From Ustilago trichophora (Eukaryota > Basidiomycota > Ustilaginomycetes > Ustilaginales > Ustilaginaceae): a DNA stretch of 64,000 bases. Below the pieces are notes generated by a model that searched no databases, was not told the origin of the DNA, and saw nothing but the letters and a program-made list of their open reading frames with translations. The stretch is taken from the NCBI GenBank assembly GCA_900323505.1, contig OOIN01000043.1, positions 248,001 to 312,000 on the forward strand, in the 5' to 3' direction. Of the stretch, positions 28,728 to 39,743 are shown piece after piece. Each line of letters starts with the position of its first letter. The stretch's first letter is position 1. The position numbers and the translations under genes were made by a program.

Positions 28728-29761
28728 GCGATCTGTACTTGCTTCAAGTGTATGCTGCTCGACCAACTTACTCCGTAGAGCTATGTTCAAACTACGCTGT
28801 GCAGTTAGCCCAAGCCTACCAATGCACGACACAAACTCAATTTAAACTTGTTTGAACTCTTACACGTTGCTTCAGGGATTGCTGAGAAACCCAAATCAAT
28901 ATCGCCACTGGTGGGACTTGATATCGCTGTTGGTGGTTCGTTCACTTGTCGACGGTGGCCAAACAGATCGAGACCACACACGGCCAAGTTTCGTTAGCTT
29001 GTGCTTCGTCGACCTACTTCCAACATCATTTGTGTATTGCGTTAGATTGGTACTTTCAATGCAAACTTCTTCAAATTTGTACACATTGCTCAAGGCGAAC
29101 CCACCTTGGACGGCGGGACGTGTCACCATCTGTTGCTCGCACTCGAGGCTGAGTACATCGAGATCGAGTAGGATGTGGCTGAAATTAAGTGTTTGCATTG
29201 CAAGTGGAGCCGGTTTACTGCTTTTGCGAATCCGAGGCTACTGACCCACCGAAGTAGGCCAGTAGAGCGCCAGTTCAGAGAGTAGCACGGCATCGATGGC
29301 AAAGAAAAGGGCCGGGATTGAGTGGGAGAACGGAAGAAATTGGCGAACGCCGCAGAGCGCACAAGATTTTGCGTGACCAGAGAGAGGGAGTGGGAGAGTG
29401 TCACCACGGACATAGCCACACCCACCAACGGGGGGAATCCTTGGTGGTTCTTCACACAGTGCCCGCCCATTTATGGTGGAACCTCGCACCGCATCCACTG
29501 TTGACGGTGGACCCTCGCACCGTTTCCACCGCTGGTGGTGGACCTTCTCACCATACCCACCTTTTGTTGCGGATCTTCTCTACCCTACTTTCTACCGGAT
29601 GGCACACAATCGTCCCGTTGTAGACTCTTCGGCTGTCCCGTAGTCGGTCATACATATAAGGAGCCAGCTCATTGTTAGCGTCCCTTCTTTCTTCATTCCA
29701 CCTTCCTTCTCTCATTCTCATCCGTCTCTAACCGTATTCACCGCAAGACTCTATCTCAACC
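28728..29761 (+). promoter_or_regulatory. Effector 2 3' flank and effector 3 promoter with dyad elements
   Basis: 1.03 kb without a gene. Two groups of dyad-like elements: 28903-28958 (including CACTTGTCGACGGTGG) with another near 29101-29117, and 29462-29541 (CCCGCCCATTTATGGTGG, CCACTGTTGACGGTGG, CCACCGCTGGTGGTGG). The two separate groups may mean that a further copy was deleted between effectors 2 and 3. TATA box TACATATAAG at 29651-29660, about 105-110 nt before the start codon. Confidence 0.65.
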
Positions 29762-30223
29762 ATGAAGCTTTTCTTCTTCGCTATTGTCTCTGCCGCAGCC
29801 TTCATGGGCATGGTTCTTGGACAAATTATCGGTGATATTCCTTACAGTACCCTTTGCGGAAACAATCCCCAGGGACCCGGAGGTATTCATTGGGTTTGTT
29901 TCGAGCAGAACACAAGGGAGCAGATTGCATTCGACGTGGATGGGGGTAAGATGGTCTTAGATCCCAACGACGTCAAGGGTAAGTATTCCTCCTCTTTCAT
30001 CGTCTGAAGTTTGCGACCAAATTGCTGGAATATTGACCCAGCTTTCTGCTACCCTTCATGTTCGCCAGGTGTCGCCGTTTATCTCAAGCATCCCAGCGAT
30101 TGGTTTACTCTCAAGTCTGGGTTCAAAAACATCAATGTAAAATGGTTTGCCGAGGAAGGCTGTGTCTTGCTCAGCGGAGACATCAACAGGAAGGCCTGTA
30201 AAGGCGAGGTGGTCCAGATCTGA
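29762..30223 (+). CDS. Small secreted cysteine protein, Mig1-like effector candidate 3
   Basis: Exon 1 is 29762-29978 and exon 2 is 30069-30223, joined over a 90-nt phase-1 intron (donor GTAAGT, acceptor CCAG). The product is 123 residues with signal peptide MKLFFFAIVSAAAFMGMVLG and four cysteines: TLCGNNP, HWVCFEQ, EGCVLLSGD and KACKG. The exon 2 block VAVYLKHPSDWFTLKSG parallels VAVWLEKPTDWVTLNLG of effector 1, making 1 and 3 the closest pair; they also share TATA context and 3' flank. Function unknown; effector status is inferred from secretion, size, cysteines and clustering. Confidence 0.85.
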
Positions 30224-33200
30224 TCGGACGCCATCTATCCCCTCGAGCTTAGGTTCGTGTGACAACATGTGTGGAAGTGCGAGAGCGTCTTTGCGAGCAG
30301 AGCTTGTCCACATCACCCCTTCCCACTTCATCATACTCTTCCTCCAATTTCCACTTCTTTCTCAGTCGTATCGTCCCTCAACCCCTCACCTGTAGCTAGA
30401 CTATGATGTACCTGTTCTCCCATATTCTCCTTTTGTCGTTCAGATCCCTGAACGGCGAAATGGGAGCCTGATCGAGCTCAAGGGTCCTCAGATCTAGCCG
30501 CAATATCACTCTTACGGTTCACTGTACGCGTTCCTGGTGTGTGATTTGACCTACATCGTGGCAAAGCTTCAGAAGACGTTGAACTCATGTAGGGGCTTGG
30601 CAGGAATGGGCAGATGTCCAGATCTGTCCGGAGCTGTCTAACTTGGCCAAAGCATCGACAATCGGGCAAAGGGATCACATACGGCCGGCAGCCAATTGCT
30701 TGCGGTCCGCAATTGAGATCTAAGCCGGACCCATGTCTGATGATCTGCTTTAAGACGATGGCTACAAATGATGATGCACAAGCCATCCAGTTTGATCATG
30801 GTGGGCACTGATACAGACACCAGCGGTCCGTGCGGATGTTCTTGCCAGGCGTGAAAGGTGGGGATTGCGGAATCTCCATCCGCAAGCAGATTCGCAATCC
30901 AGAGAGATAGGCGGAGCGGTGCCGTTCGCTCCACCCTGTACGATACGAGCTTGTGATTGAGACATCGACAAAAGCATTAGCGTTCCCAAGTCATTCAGCC
31001 ACTTTCTCACAGCTTGGATTCACTACCACGAGGAGGAGGATCAAGAAGATGTGGTTGACGATCCAATCCACGAATCTTGTTTAAAACTGAATCTCTGTTT
31101 CGCTTTCTTCCTGCGTGAGAAGAAAGCAAAGCAAAGCGAAACCGTCGATCCTACCCTATTTGGCAAGATAAGGAACAAAGCTGAGCACTGGATGCTTATT
31201 CACTGCGTTTTCAGATGGCGACTGTGGGATGTCTCACTCTAGAGGTCAAACACACCCCAAAAAGGGGTCAAGGATGATACTGCTGTAAATAGGTCACAGT
31301 AGCAGTCATGCCCAATGGGGTAAGACATATTGAAGTGCGTGCCGTGGATTCAAACAGCGTGAGACCGAGAGAGAGAGGGAGAGAGAGGAAGAAGAGGAAA
31401 GGGTGGAATGTGACACGCGACCGTCCAAAAACACGTGTCGCGTAAATTAAGACGCGTTGGGTCAACAGACGATCTCTTGAAACTAACACGGACGAAAGCG
31501 TAAGCTATCAGAGAATGGCTGTCCGAGTCGATCCAGGGTCCACCAACAAATCCAATATTCTATGCCTGCTCACCGAGATGGTCTTCATCCTCTTTCGGCC
31601 CTTCCTAGGTCCAACCCTTTTACCTCCCCTTTCGAACGTGCGACAATGACAGCTCACTCGGCAGCAAAGCGAGATATTTGACATGAGCTAAGATCCCGCT
31701 TCCTGAATGGTGTCCGACGGAGAGAAGCCTTCGCTTACACCATTTGACAGCTGCGATTCTTGCCCAGAATCGGAACGCCTCTGATTAAAGCCTGGAGCAG
31801 TGAGCTGGCTAGCATGCTGTTTGTCAAAGTCTCGAAAGGGAGACTCTGAGAAGAAGTGGGAGCTGGGGAAAAAAAATCCGACAAAAGCAGGAAAAGCCTT
31901 AGTTTTGGTAGGCGAGACGGACACCTCGATCGTGACGTGCAGCGGCCGCGGAAAATCCTCCCCTGCCTCCGTTTCTGGTGTGATCCATTCATGCGACACC
32001 TCGTCTCGAACGATAGGGACCGCAAAAGGAGATGAAGAGCTCGATCACTGTACAAGGCATCACATGTGTAGGCAGCAACGCGCTTTCAAGCATTTTGCTG
32101 CTGTTATCAATGCCTGGTTGAAATTCATTTCCTGCAACGATTGTCAGCATACAGGGGTCATCTACTTGACCGGTCTGAGTTTCATTGATTACCTCTGTAT
32201 CGTGATGGTGCCCCACAATTCGTGATCGATGGAGCGGACGAGAGCAGTGATCAGCAGAAGATTGTGAAGGGTCGCCGGGGTTCGCCGTTAGTCATTCAGA
32301 CAGGTGGGTGTCGGGTTCCTGACGCTGTGGGAGAAATTTTGACCTGTCAAACGGGCATTGTCGGAACTGGTAGTCAAATGCCAGATCCAAGCAAAGAAGA
32401 AAGTAATGTTACCCGTCTGACAGGCGGGTCTGGTCCACCCGAGCAAATCTCAGCTGTCTTGACTGATGAGAACAAGGCGTGATCTGGGTGTAAGCAGCAC
32501 GAAGAAAGTTTGTGTTTGCGACACGAAGGCACGAGGCGGAAGCGAGTTGGTGCTGCCAGTGGTCGAGATGGCGAGCTCGGACATTCCGACCGTCGATTTG
32601 TTTCCAACTCGGATGGGGAATGGTAGGTGGGAGTGCTATTTCAGGCGACGATCAAGAAGCAGCGATCGAATGCTGCTTGCTGCTGCGAGGAAGAAAGCTC
32701 GCCTGTTACCGTTCGTGGAATCCAGAGTCTCGCGTTTTTGATTCGGACCGCGAGCCGCACTCGGTACCTAGCTTCGAATCATGCACCCTTTTTGGCTTTC
32801 GCGCTCCGACAGCTGTACGAACAGTCATTCACCTTCGCTTCTGCCAGTCAAGGAATCCAAGGCGACTACAGTATGAGGTTCCCAATTTGGATGCTTGGGA
32901 AATCTGTCGTCTGTTGGTTGCGACTGGTCGTTCGAGCCACATGTGATATGCATGCGTGCAGCTGCAGCTGGAGTCACGTAAATGTGCGTCGCGGACGCCT
33001 TTTTGAAATGTCAATTGTCTGAAAAGGATGAAATCCTTTTTCGCAGGTGATTTGTGCGCGTTTCGATCGGAGAGCGCATTCGAATCGCAGCAAAAAAAGA
33101 AATGGTAGCGTCGCAGTCTTTCGGCGTTCTAGGTTTGACCGAGCTTCTTTTCGGGCGAGTGCTTCAAGACAGGCTGCAGGTGCATTGCCTCGACTTTCGG

Positions 33201-36200
33201 ACAATTTGATGCTTTGATCGGATTGTTCGAAACGCAAAAGGGCGGACTCCGTTCGAATCTCTTGATTGGGGCTTTGGATGTCAAGAAAGGAGAGCTGAAG
33301 AAGAGCTCGTTCTAGATTGAGAAGCGGGAAGAGTTGCAAGCATGTGTGTGTGTGCCTGAAAGGATTCTAGAGCTAGCCGAGATGGCGGCTAGAATGGCAA
33401 ATTACGCGCCACAAATGAATGCGAAACGACGCGCTTAGCTTGTCCTCCTTGCATATCTAAGCACCTTCGATGTCATTGGCAAGCGCCCAACGATCTCGAA
33501 GACGGTCAACTTTAACATACCTTGGGCTGGAATCCAAGTGAAACATGGTAGAGCGACCTCCTGATCTGCAGAAGGTGAGAAGACTGATGATAGCTACCTC
33601 GAAGCGAAGGGAGAAGCAGTATCGAAAGGAGAGCCGAAGAAGCGCTGAAACAGAAAGCTCTGCGTCATTCGCTTCGAGTGCAAGGAGCGCGCTTCTCACG
33701 CTTGATCAGGTTCGATTCCTTTGTTTTAACGGCACGTCCTGACAGTGATTTCGAAATGTTGCCTACGATGGAGTAGATTCCTCGAAAAGGCGGGCCAGGT
33801 CCAAGCTTGGAGCATGGAGCATGGTGCATGCTCGAGGCTGCAAATCCGAAACAAGCTTAACGTCACCTTGCGCTTTTCCCGTGTAGTCGGTTCTTGCGCT
33901 TGTCTCAAAGCCATGGAAGAGTCGTGCAGCTCTGAAAATGATGTCTAGTCCTGTGACAAGGTCTGCGAACGTGCCTGCGGTGTCAGAACAGGTTGATTGC
34001 AGAGATGTGGAGCGTTCGGTAGAAGAGATCTCTCGGTTGTGGGTCAATGAGGCGCAGTCGATCGTCGGCAAAGAGCGCGTCGCGGTGGGGGTTGAGTTCA
34101 GGGATGGTGGCTGGAAAGGGTTGAAGGAGCTGTCATAGGATGCGATTTCTCCATGCGAGCTTCTTGGCTTGAACGTTCCCCACATTTGTTAGACTTGGAA
34201 TCAAGGGTGCAGCTTTGCGAGCTAGACATTCCGCATTCGCACAAATGGCTGGCAGGAGATGTCGAGTAGCACAGTGTCCGTTCTGGACAAGGTCTCGCGT
34301 CGGATGCCGCGTCCCTTTCCCGTCCCCAGGCGCTTCTGGAAGCATGTGCAATGCTTCATCTCCAAGATCATGTCGCTGAGGAGACGAGTTGCCGTTATCG
34401 AGCCCACTAGAAGTCGTCCATGCCATTGAGCTGGTCATGGATTTGGAGTGCGGGCAGCTTATTGGCGATAGTTACTTGCCAGCATGACCGGATCGTGAGA
34501 GCTTTTAGGCTCGCTTGTGAGCTGGGCTGAAACGGAAATTGGCGCGCCTGGAATATATCACCGCTTTTGCGCGGTGAGCAAGCGTTTGAGGTGGTGTAGC
34601 GCGCTCATTTTGACGTTGATGTCCAGCAGCGAGACTTTGATCAAGCGCAGCCTGAATTTTGCCTTTCCATTGTTGGTTAGTAGTTGGGAATACCGAGGGG
34701 CGGCGGAGATATTTAGGGCGTCAGTTCTGACGAAGCGTCACCAGACCTTTTCACGCTGTCAGTGCATCTGTACGTGAAAGATTTAGCTGACCAACACGGT
34801 ACGCGCAACAAGGCGTTTGATGGGTAAGGTCGGAGCTTGGTTTTATGGCATGAGATTCGGCAATGTCATGGTGCGATTTAGTATTGACAAAGAGGTGTTC
34901 TGCATCTGATGGTGATCCGATCCAGAACTGACGAAATAATGCAGAGCGTTTTTAGCGTGAGAGTCGAAGAGAGAGAGAGAGAGAGAGCAGTAAGAGTAAA
35001 AAAAAAAAAGGAAGAGCGGGGCAAAGTTGCTCAAGCCACGTCAAGACGCCGCTCCGTCAAATTGGGTCTGTGACCATCGGCATGTAGGCAGCTCACCACC
35101 GCATTCTCCAAGAGGGCACAACAAACGTCAAATGACATTCAATTCGGCTAGCAGTCGTGGGAGAGAGAGTGTGTGTGTGTGTCCAATTTACCGTATCGGC
35201 TTGTCCCGAAAGCAGTCAAGGGCATTGAGAGAGAGAGACCGAAAAAGTGCGCGCGTCTCGCTTGTTCTGGCAAGACCCCGTTGATGTGGTGTTGGACCCC
35301 ACTTTTTCCTTGTCAGTTGGCATCTCGCCTAAAGGTTGGTTTTCCATGTTGAGGTGTCTCGATACGTAACTCACGACGAGCAGAGCATGAGAGGACAGCA
35401 GGATTCATTGGACCAAAGCGTCAAGTCCGAAGGCGCTAAAATGCGCGCTTCTGTTCCCTCGTGTGGGCAGCAACATTCCTTCCAAGACCGAGGCTGCCAA
35501 GTCGTTGGTGATACCAGACCTGTTTGTCAAAGCTCGCGCACGTAATTTTCAAGAGTTTGCGGTCTTTGCAAAACCCAGAGACCGACCTCCTTTTTGGAAA
35601 GCGCATTCATTCTCCCCGAGCCTGGGGCTTGGTCAAGGCTTGTCAATGAAAATGGAGGCTGGCACGGGTGAGCCGTTCCCCGCACTCGCGTAACCACTTT
35701 GTGCACCTGGGCGTTGCAGTTGTGTGGATCTGCTGCACATTTCGAGGTTCGTTACCCTGGAACAAAGAGACGGACGGGGCAGAAGGGGCACACATCAAGG
35801 GGGATGTGAGAGAGAGAGAGAGAGTCCTACTTTTGAGGTGCCCATTGTACAGTACGGTAGATGGTGCGTGCATATTTCACAAAGCAGCGGGAGAGCGGAT
35901 CATCAGGGGGTGGCTGCGCGGTTGACACTGACAGCCAGGTAGAGGTGCATGGCCGGGTCAGTGGACAAAAGTCAGAGTGCTTGCTGATATGCACTACCGC
36001 AGGCAGCAAACCAAGCGGAGTACCAATGGATACCCACAGCCAGCCTCGCTTGTGTTCAAGCCGGTCTCAGATTCTAGTCGTGACAGCCCGCCACGGTGCT
36101 GCTGTGCTTTTCTTCCTGAAACATGCCTCTTTGCTCTTTGCTCTTTGCTCTTTGTTGTCCACCAATTTTCCTTCCACATCTCACGTACTGTATACGCGAC

Positions 36201-37755
36201 CAAGCGACCAAAGCGACCAAAAGACCAAGCGAGAATGAGATCCAGGAGGAGTGCCAGTAGTGCGGATATCATGGGATGGGCTTCCGCCCAATTTCAGATA
36301 CCCGACGACAGCTGCTTTACTAGCCAGCATTGCTGTCACAGCTGTCCAACCTTTTGTTCGACCTGGCACAAAAGGCGCTGGTTGGAGAACGGAGGAACGA
36401 AGACGCGGCTCTGCCCATTGTGTCTGCCTTATCCGGAGAGGAGATCTGAATCTGCAACATAGAAGAAACGAGGGTCACTACAGTACAAAGCGGTTGTGCT
36501 TGCTGCATTGTTCACGCTGCCACGGCGCGCTTTGCACCCTTTTTTTTCATTTCGAGGATTTTTATTTTAAAAAATATTTATTGTTTTAGGTGAGTGTTGG
36601 CAAAGGATTGCAGCGCACATTAACTTAGCCCAACACACAGAATGCACCTTTGCTGTGATGTGGTGCAAAGTGATCTCAGACCAACAGGTTACCAACAGGT
36701 TGCCTCTTTCCCCGGACCATCACACAATAAAACCGTCTCTCTCTTTGATTTCTTGGGTGTTTCTTGGTATCTCAAGTCGGTCTGCTCGGCCACGCCCAAC
36801 TATTTTCGAATCTGGGCGCTCTGTCACACGTCTCATCACCCAGTCAGTGTCACTCCGACGTGCACGATTCTCTCCTTCTCCCCTCGCCTCACCTCTCCTC
36901 TGCAAGACCCTCCTCCTTCTACGGAGATACTGTATCAGCTAGACCCTTTTTGGCCTTTCATTGCAGCTAAAGCTCACGCAGCTCCTCCTCCAACTACTAC
37001 ATATTCACTACTCTTCAAACCTTGCTTTACGCCTTCCTCGTCCTCCCTGCTTCGACCTTCCTTTGTCCTCTTCATCGTCCTGCCCATCAGACCGTTACGT
37101 TTGCGGTGGTGTATCAGTGACCACTCGCAACCCGGTCGCCTCTTTGCACCCTCTTCTTCTCTCTGCATTGCATCACCCCGTCCTCGGACTCGCATTCCAT
37201 ATCACCGCTTCACCTTGCCATCATCCCCTTACAACGCCTTCCACCACCGCATAGCTTCATCACTAGCAAGCGCATCTTGCTTTTCATCAACATCACGCTC
37301 CCTCACGCCGCTGCTACAAGCGCATCTCAGCATCCCATCGCATTGCATTGCACCATCAGCGCATAGCATAGCACAGTGTAGCCTCATTCCCCCCTTGACT
37401 TGTCTGCGCCTCTTCTACTTGTTGCTGTCGTCTCCATCTCCCTCCGTGTATCATCCACTTTGTTGCATCGTCTTTTCCCTCTGCTCTGTTCACCTTTACG
37501 TCCTCTCATCGCTTTCCATCAAAAGCATTCCTCATCCGCATCTTGCACCGCATCCTCGCTCTCCCTTGCACACATCCACTCATATGCTCCTATAGTCGTT
37601 TCATCTCCCTTGCATTCCCACTTGTTCCTCTTCTTATTTAATACGCCGCACACTAGTGTCGCTCACAAGGACACGCGTAATCTTGTAGCTTAGCCCGCCC
37701 AACCTCGTCCAGCAGCCGCCCAAAAGCAATCCGCTACAAGCAGCTCACCATCAAC
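30224..37755. other. 7.5 kb gene-poor interval next to the effector cluster
   Basis: I see no supportable protein gene, rRNA, tRNA or transposase. The first 290 nt are the duplicated 3' flank of effector 3. ORFs up to 140 codons in 31.8-34.2 kb and near 36.2 kb have mixed, non-protein-like composition and no shared motif. Simple repeats: GA runs near 34971-34987 and 35810-35823, a CTCTTTG heptamer repeated four times at 36127-36154, and an A/T patch at 36540-36590. From about 36700 to 37750 the plus strand is strongly C/T-rich and is probably the promoter and long leader of the next gene; the 317-codon frame in it (36642-37595) is Ser/Pro/Leu-rich by composition only. Confidence 0.45.
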
Positions 37756-39150
37756 ATGCCCAACTCACATTCCACCATGATGACCAGACCGAGTCTTGGT
37801 CATCGCTCCATCTCGGAACAGGCTCCGCTTTACGATCCTTTTGCCAACCCGCGCTCGGGCTCGCGTCTACGTGGCTCCAAGGTCGCCAGTGGCGCTCAGA
37901 CCTCCACTGGCTCTCAGTTGCCCTATTCTCCTTTGCTGCCCCTTCCCCCTGCATCCAGCAGCTCCAAGATCCCCACGCTTTTCACCCAGATGGCAGATGG
38001 CGAACAAACAGAGAACGTTGCACCTCATCACTTGCTTGGTCACCACCATGACCCACTCGGCCCCAGCACCCTAGCCACCAGACGCCAGGCTCGACGGGGT
38101 GTCTCGGAAGGCTTTGCTTTCCACTCGCATCAGATGAAGCCAACCCGCACAGCAATGGCTCCCAGCCCAGCTTCTGCTCTGGGTCCCAAGACGGCCCTTC
38201 GTCTTGACATTGCCGCTGCATCCGACCTCTCTGCTAAGCCCGCTGCTTGCAAATCGGCCGGCATGATCCGCAGTTATTCGCTTCCCGTCGCTACTCAGGA
38301 AGAGCACGAGGAGCAGCAACGCATCATGGCACTCGGTCTCTCGCCTGTCGGACGCTACGCTGCCAACCCTGCTTGGTGGCAGTACGGCTGGCCATCGCCT
38401 GGCGGTGTCAACCACCGACACCTTCACCGCCCGGGCCCGCCAGCACCCGAGTTCCTCGGTGAGCGCAGACGATCTTCGCAGTCCAAGCTTTCTACTGTCA
38501 TGACCCCCGTTGCTGCTGGCCCTTCGCCCATGTCTTGCTCACCTGCAACATCGCGCCCCAGCAGCCGATCGAGCAAGACGCATTCCAGCTGTTCTCCCAA
38601 GATGAAGAACAAGCATCTCCCCAGCATTCACCAGCATACTTTCCAAAACTCGTCGTCACGATCTGCCTCGGCATCCCCCAAGACGGGTCGATCGCCCCTT
38701 GCCATGATCTCGATCAACCTGCCTGCCGTTGACCAGCAGCAAGAACACGCATCCAGCAGTGATGACGATGAAGACAAGTCGGTCGAGACTCCTGCTGAAG
38801 ACGCATTCGACATTGAGATGGATGCTCTCAACCAGCGCTTTGCCGAGTGGTCGCGATCCCAAGCCATGTCGGCATCAACCGAACCTCAATCTGACAGTGT
38901 CGACGAGGTGGATGAAGACTACTTCAACCTGGCTCATGATGAACCTGGTAGTGTACCCTACCTTCGTGCTGGCGGTGGAGGCAGCGATACCTCGGACGAA
39001 GCACGTACTCCCCGTGCTTCCTCTCCTCGCCCCCTCTCCAAAGCAGCGCTCTACCACCATAACCACGCCACTTCCATGCAGTCGTCACACGTCGAGGAAA
39101 ACAGGTGGTCGGAAAACTTTGACTTTATCCACCCCGACCACCTCGCCTGA
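37756..39150 (+). CDS. Uncharacterised 464-residue low-complexity protein
   Basis: Single exon. Mostly Ser/Pro/His-rich and probably disordered. The most conserved-looking stretch is around residues 188-220: EEQQRIMALGLSPVGRYAANPAWWQYGWPSPGG, with clustered aromatic residues in a Ser/Pro background. A Ser-Asp-acidic block (SSDDDEDKSVETP) near 335 precedes a short predicted helix (DIEMDALNQRFAEWSRSQ). The protein ends ENFDFIHPDHLA. I recognise no domain and propose no function. It has an exceptionally long pyrimidine-rich upstream region and is convergent with the Msb1-like gene. Confidence 0.7.
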   Translation: MPNSHSTMMTRPSLGHRSISEQAPLYDPFANPRSGSRLRGSKVASGAQTSTGSQLPYSPLLPLPPASSSSKIPTLFTQMADGEQTENVAPHHLLGHHHDPLGPSTLATRRQARRGVSEGFAFHSHQMKPTRTAMAPSPASALGPKTALRLDIAAASDLSAKPAACKSAGMIRSYSLPVATQEEHEEQQRIMALGLSPVGRYAANPAWWQYGWPSPGGVNHRHLHRPGPPAPEFLGERRRSSQSKLSTVMTPVAAGPSPMSCSPATSRPSSRSSKTHSSCSPKMKNKHLPSIHQHTFQNSSSRSASASPKTGRSPLAMISINLPAVDQQQEHASSSDDDEDKSVETPAEDAFDIEMDALNQRFAEWSRSQAMSASTEPQSDSVDEVDEDYFNLAHDEPGSVPYLRAGGGGSDTSDEARTPRASSPRPLSKAALYHHNHATSMQSSHVEENRWSENFDFIHPDHLA

Positions 39151-39443
39151 ATCACCGATGCACCGTGAAACTTGGTTGTTAATGTTATCATAGCTGTCGT
39201 TTGTCGTTTGTCGCTAATGCTCCTTCGTAATTGTTTGTATCGCTGTCGACGTCTAATCAAATCACACACCAAAGCATTTTTCTTTGTTCTAAAGTTATGT
39301 TCTATCAGCTTGTGCAATGTACACCATCTTTGTAAAAATGAGCTTTCGATCTGGTCAGACCTTTCAAGTCAGAGACGATCGGATCAGTAGCGAGACATGG
39401 AGAATCCATCCTGAGCATATCACAACTCAGCTTAAACTCACAC

Positions 39444-39540
39444 TCATATCCTACAAAAGGAAATATCCACCTCGGAGCCACCTCCTAGAGCCACCTCAGG
39501 TGGCTACTGGGGGTGGCTGTTTCCTTCTTGTAGGATATGA
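39444..39540. repeat. 97-bp fold-back (inverted repeat) between convergent genes
   Basis: Terminal arms of 13 bp are perfect (TCATATCCTACAA at 39444-39456 against its complement at 39528-39540). The complementarity continues inward with few mismatches over about 42 nt per arm to a centre AGCCACCT-C-AGGTGGCT (39489-39505). It lies in the 593-nt gap between two converging genes. It could be a small foldback/MITE-like element, a processing or termination hairpin, or a small-RNA precursor. Confidence 0.75.
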
Positions 39541-39743
39541 CTTCAACACACCACTGAACCAAACCTTTGTCACCATCTCACCGCCATCACAGCGTCACCC
39601 CAACACCTCGACATCATGCCACACCGGTCTCACACGACCCCTCAACACCAACGAAAGAACGCACGTTGAACCAGGCGTATGCATTGCAACATATCTCAAC
39701 CAACAAATCATCCCCTTCCCGGCATCCACAGCTCCGCCTTAGG

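Noticed and set aside
33245..33275. tRNA-like box B (CCGTTCGAATCTC)
   Set aside because: The flanking bases do not form a T-stem or a seven-pair acceptor stem.
36251..36589. 112-codon frame with a hydrophobic N-terminal stretch
   Set aside because: Considered as a small secreted or membrane protein, but the hydrophobic stretch is not at the start, the C-terminus is translated A/T repeat, and no relative is recognised.
36642..37595. 317-codon plus-strand frame
   Set aside because: Low-complexity Ser/Pro/Leu translation of a pyrimidine-rich leader, no domain or conserved start.
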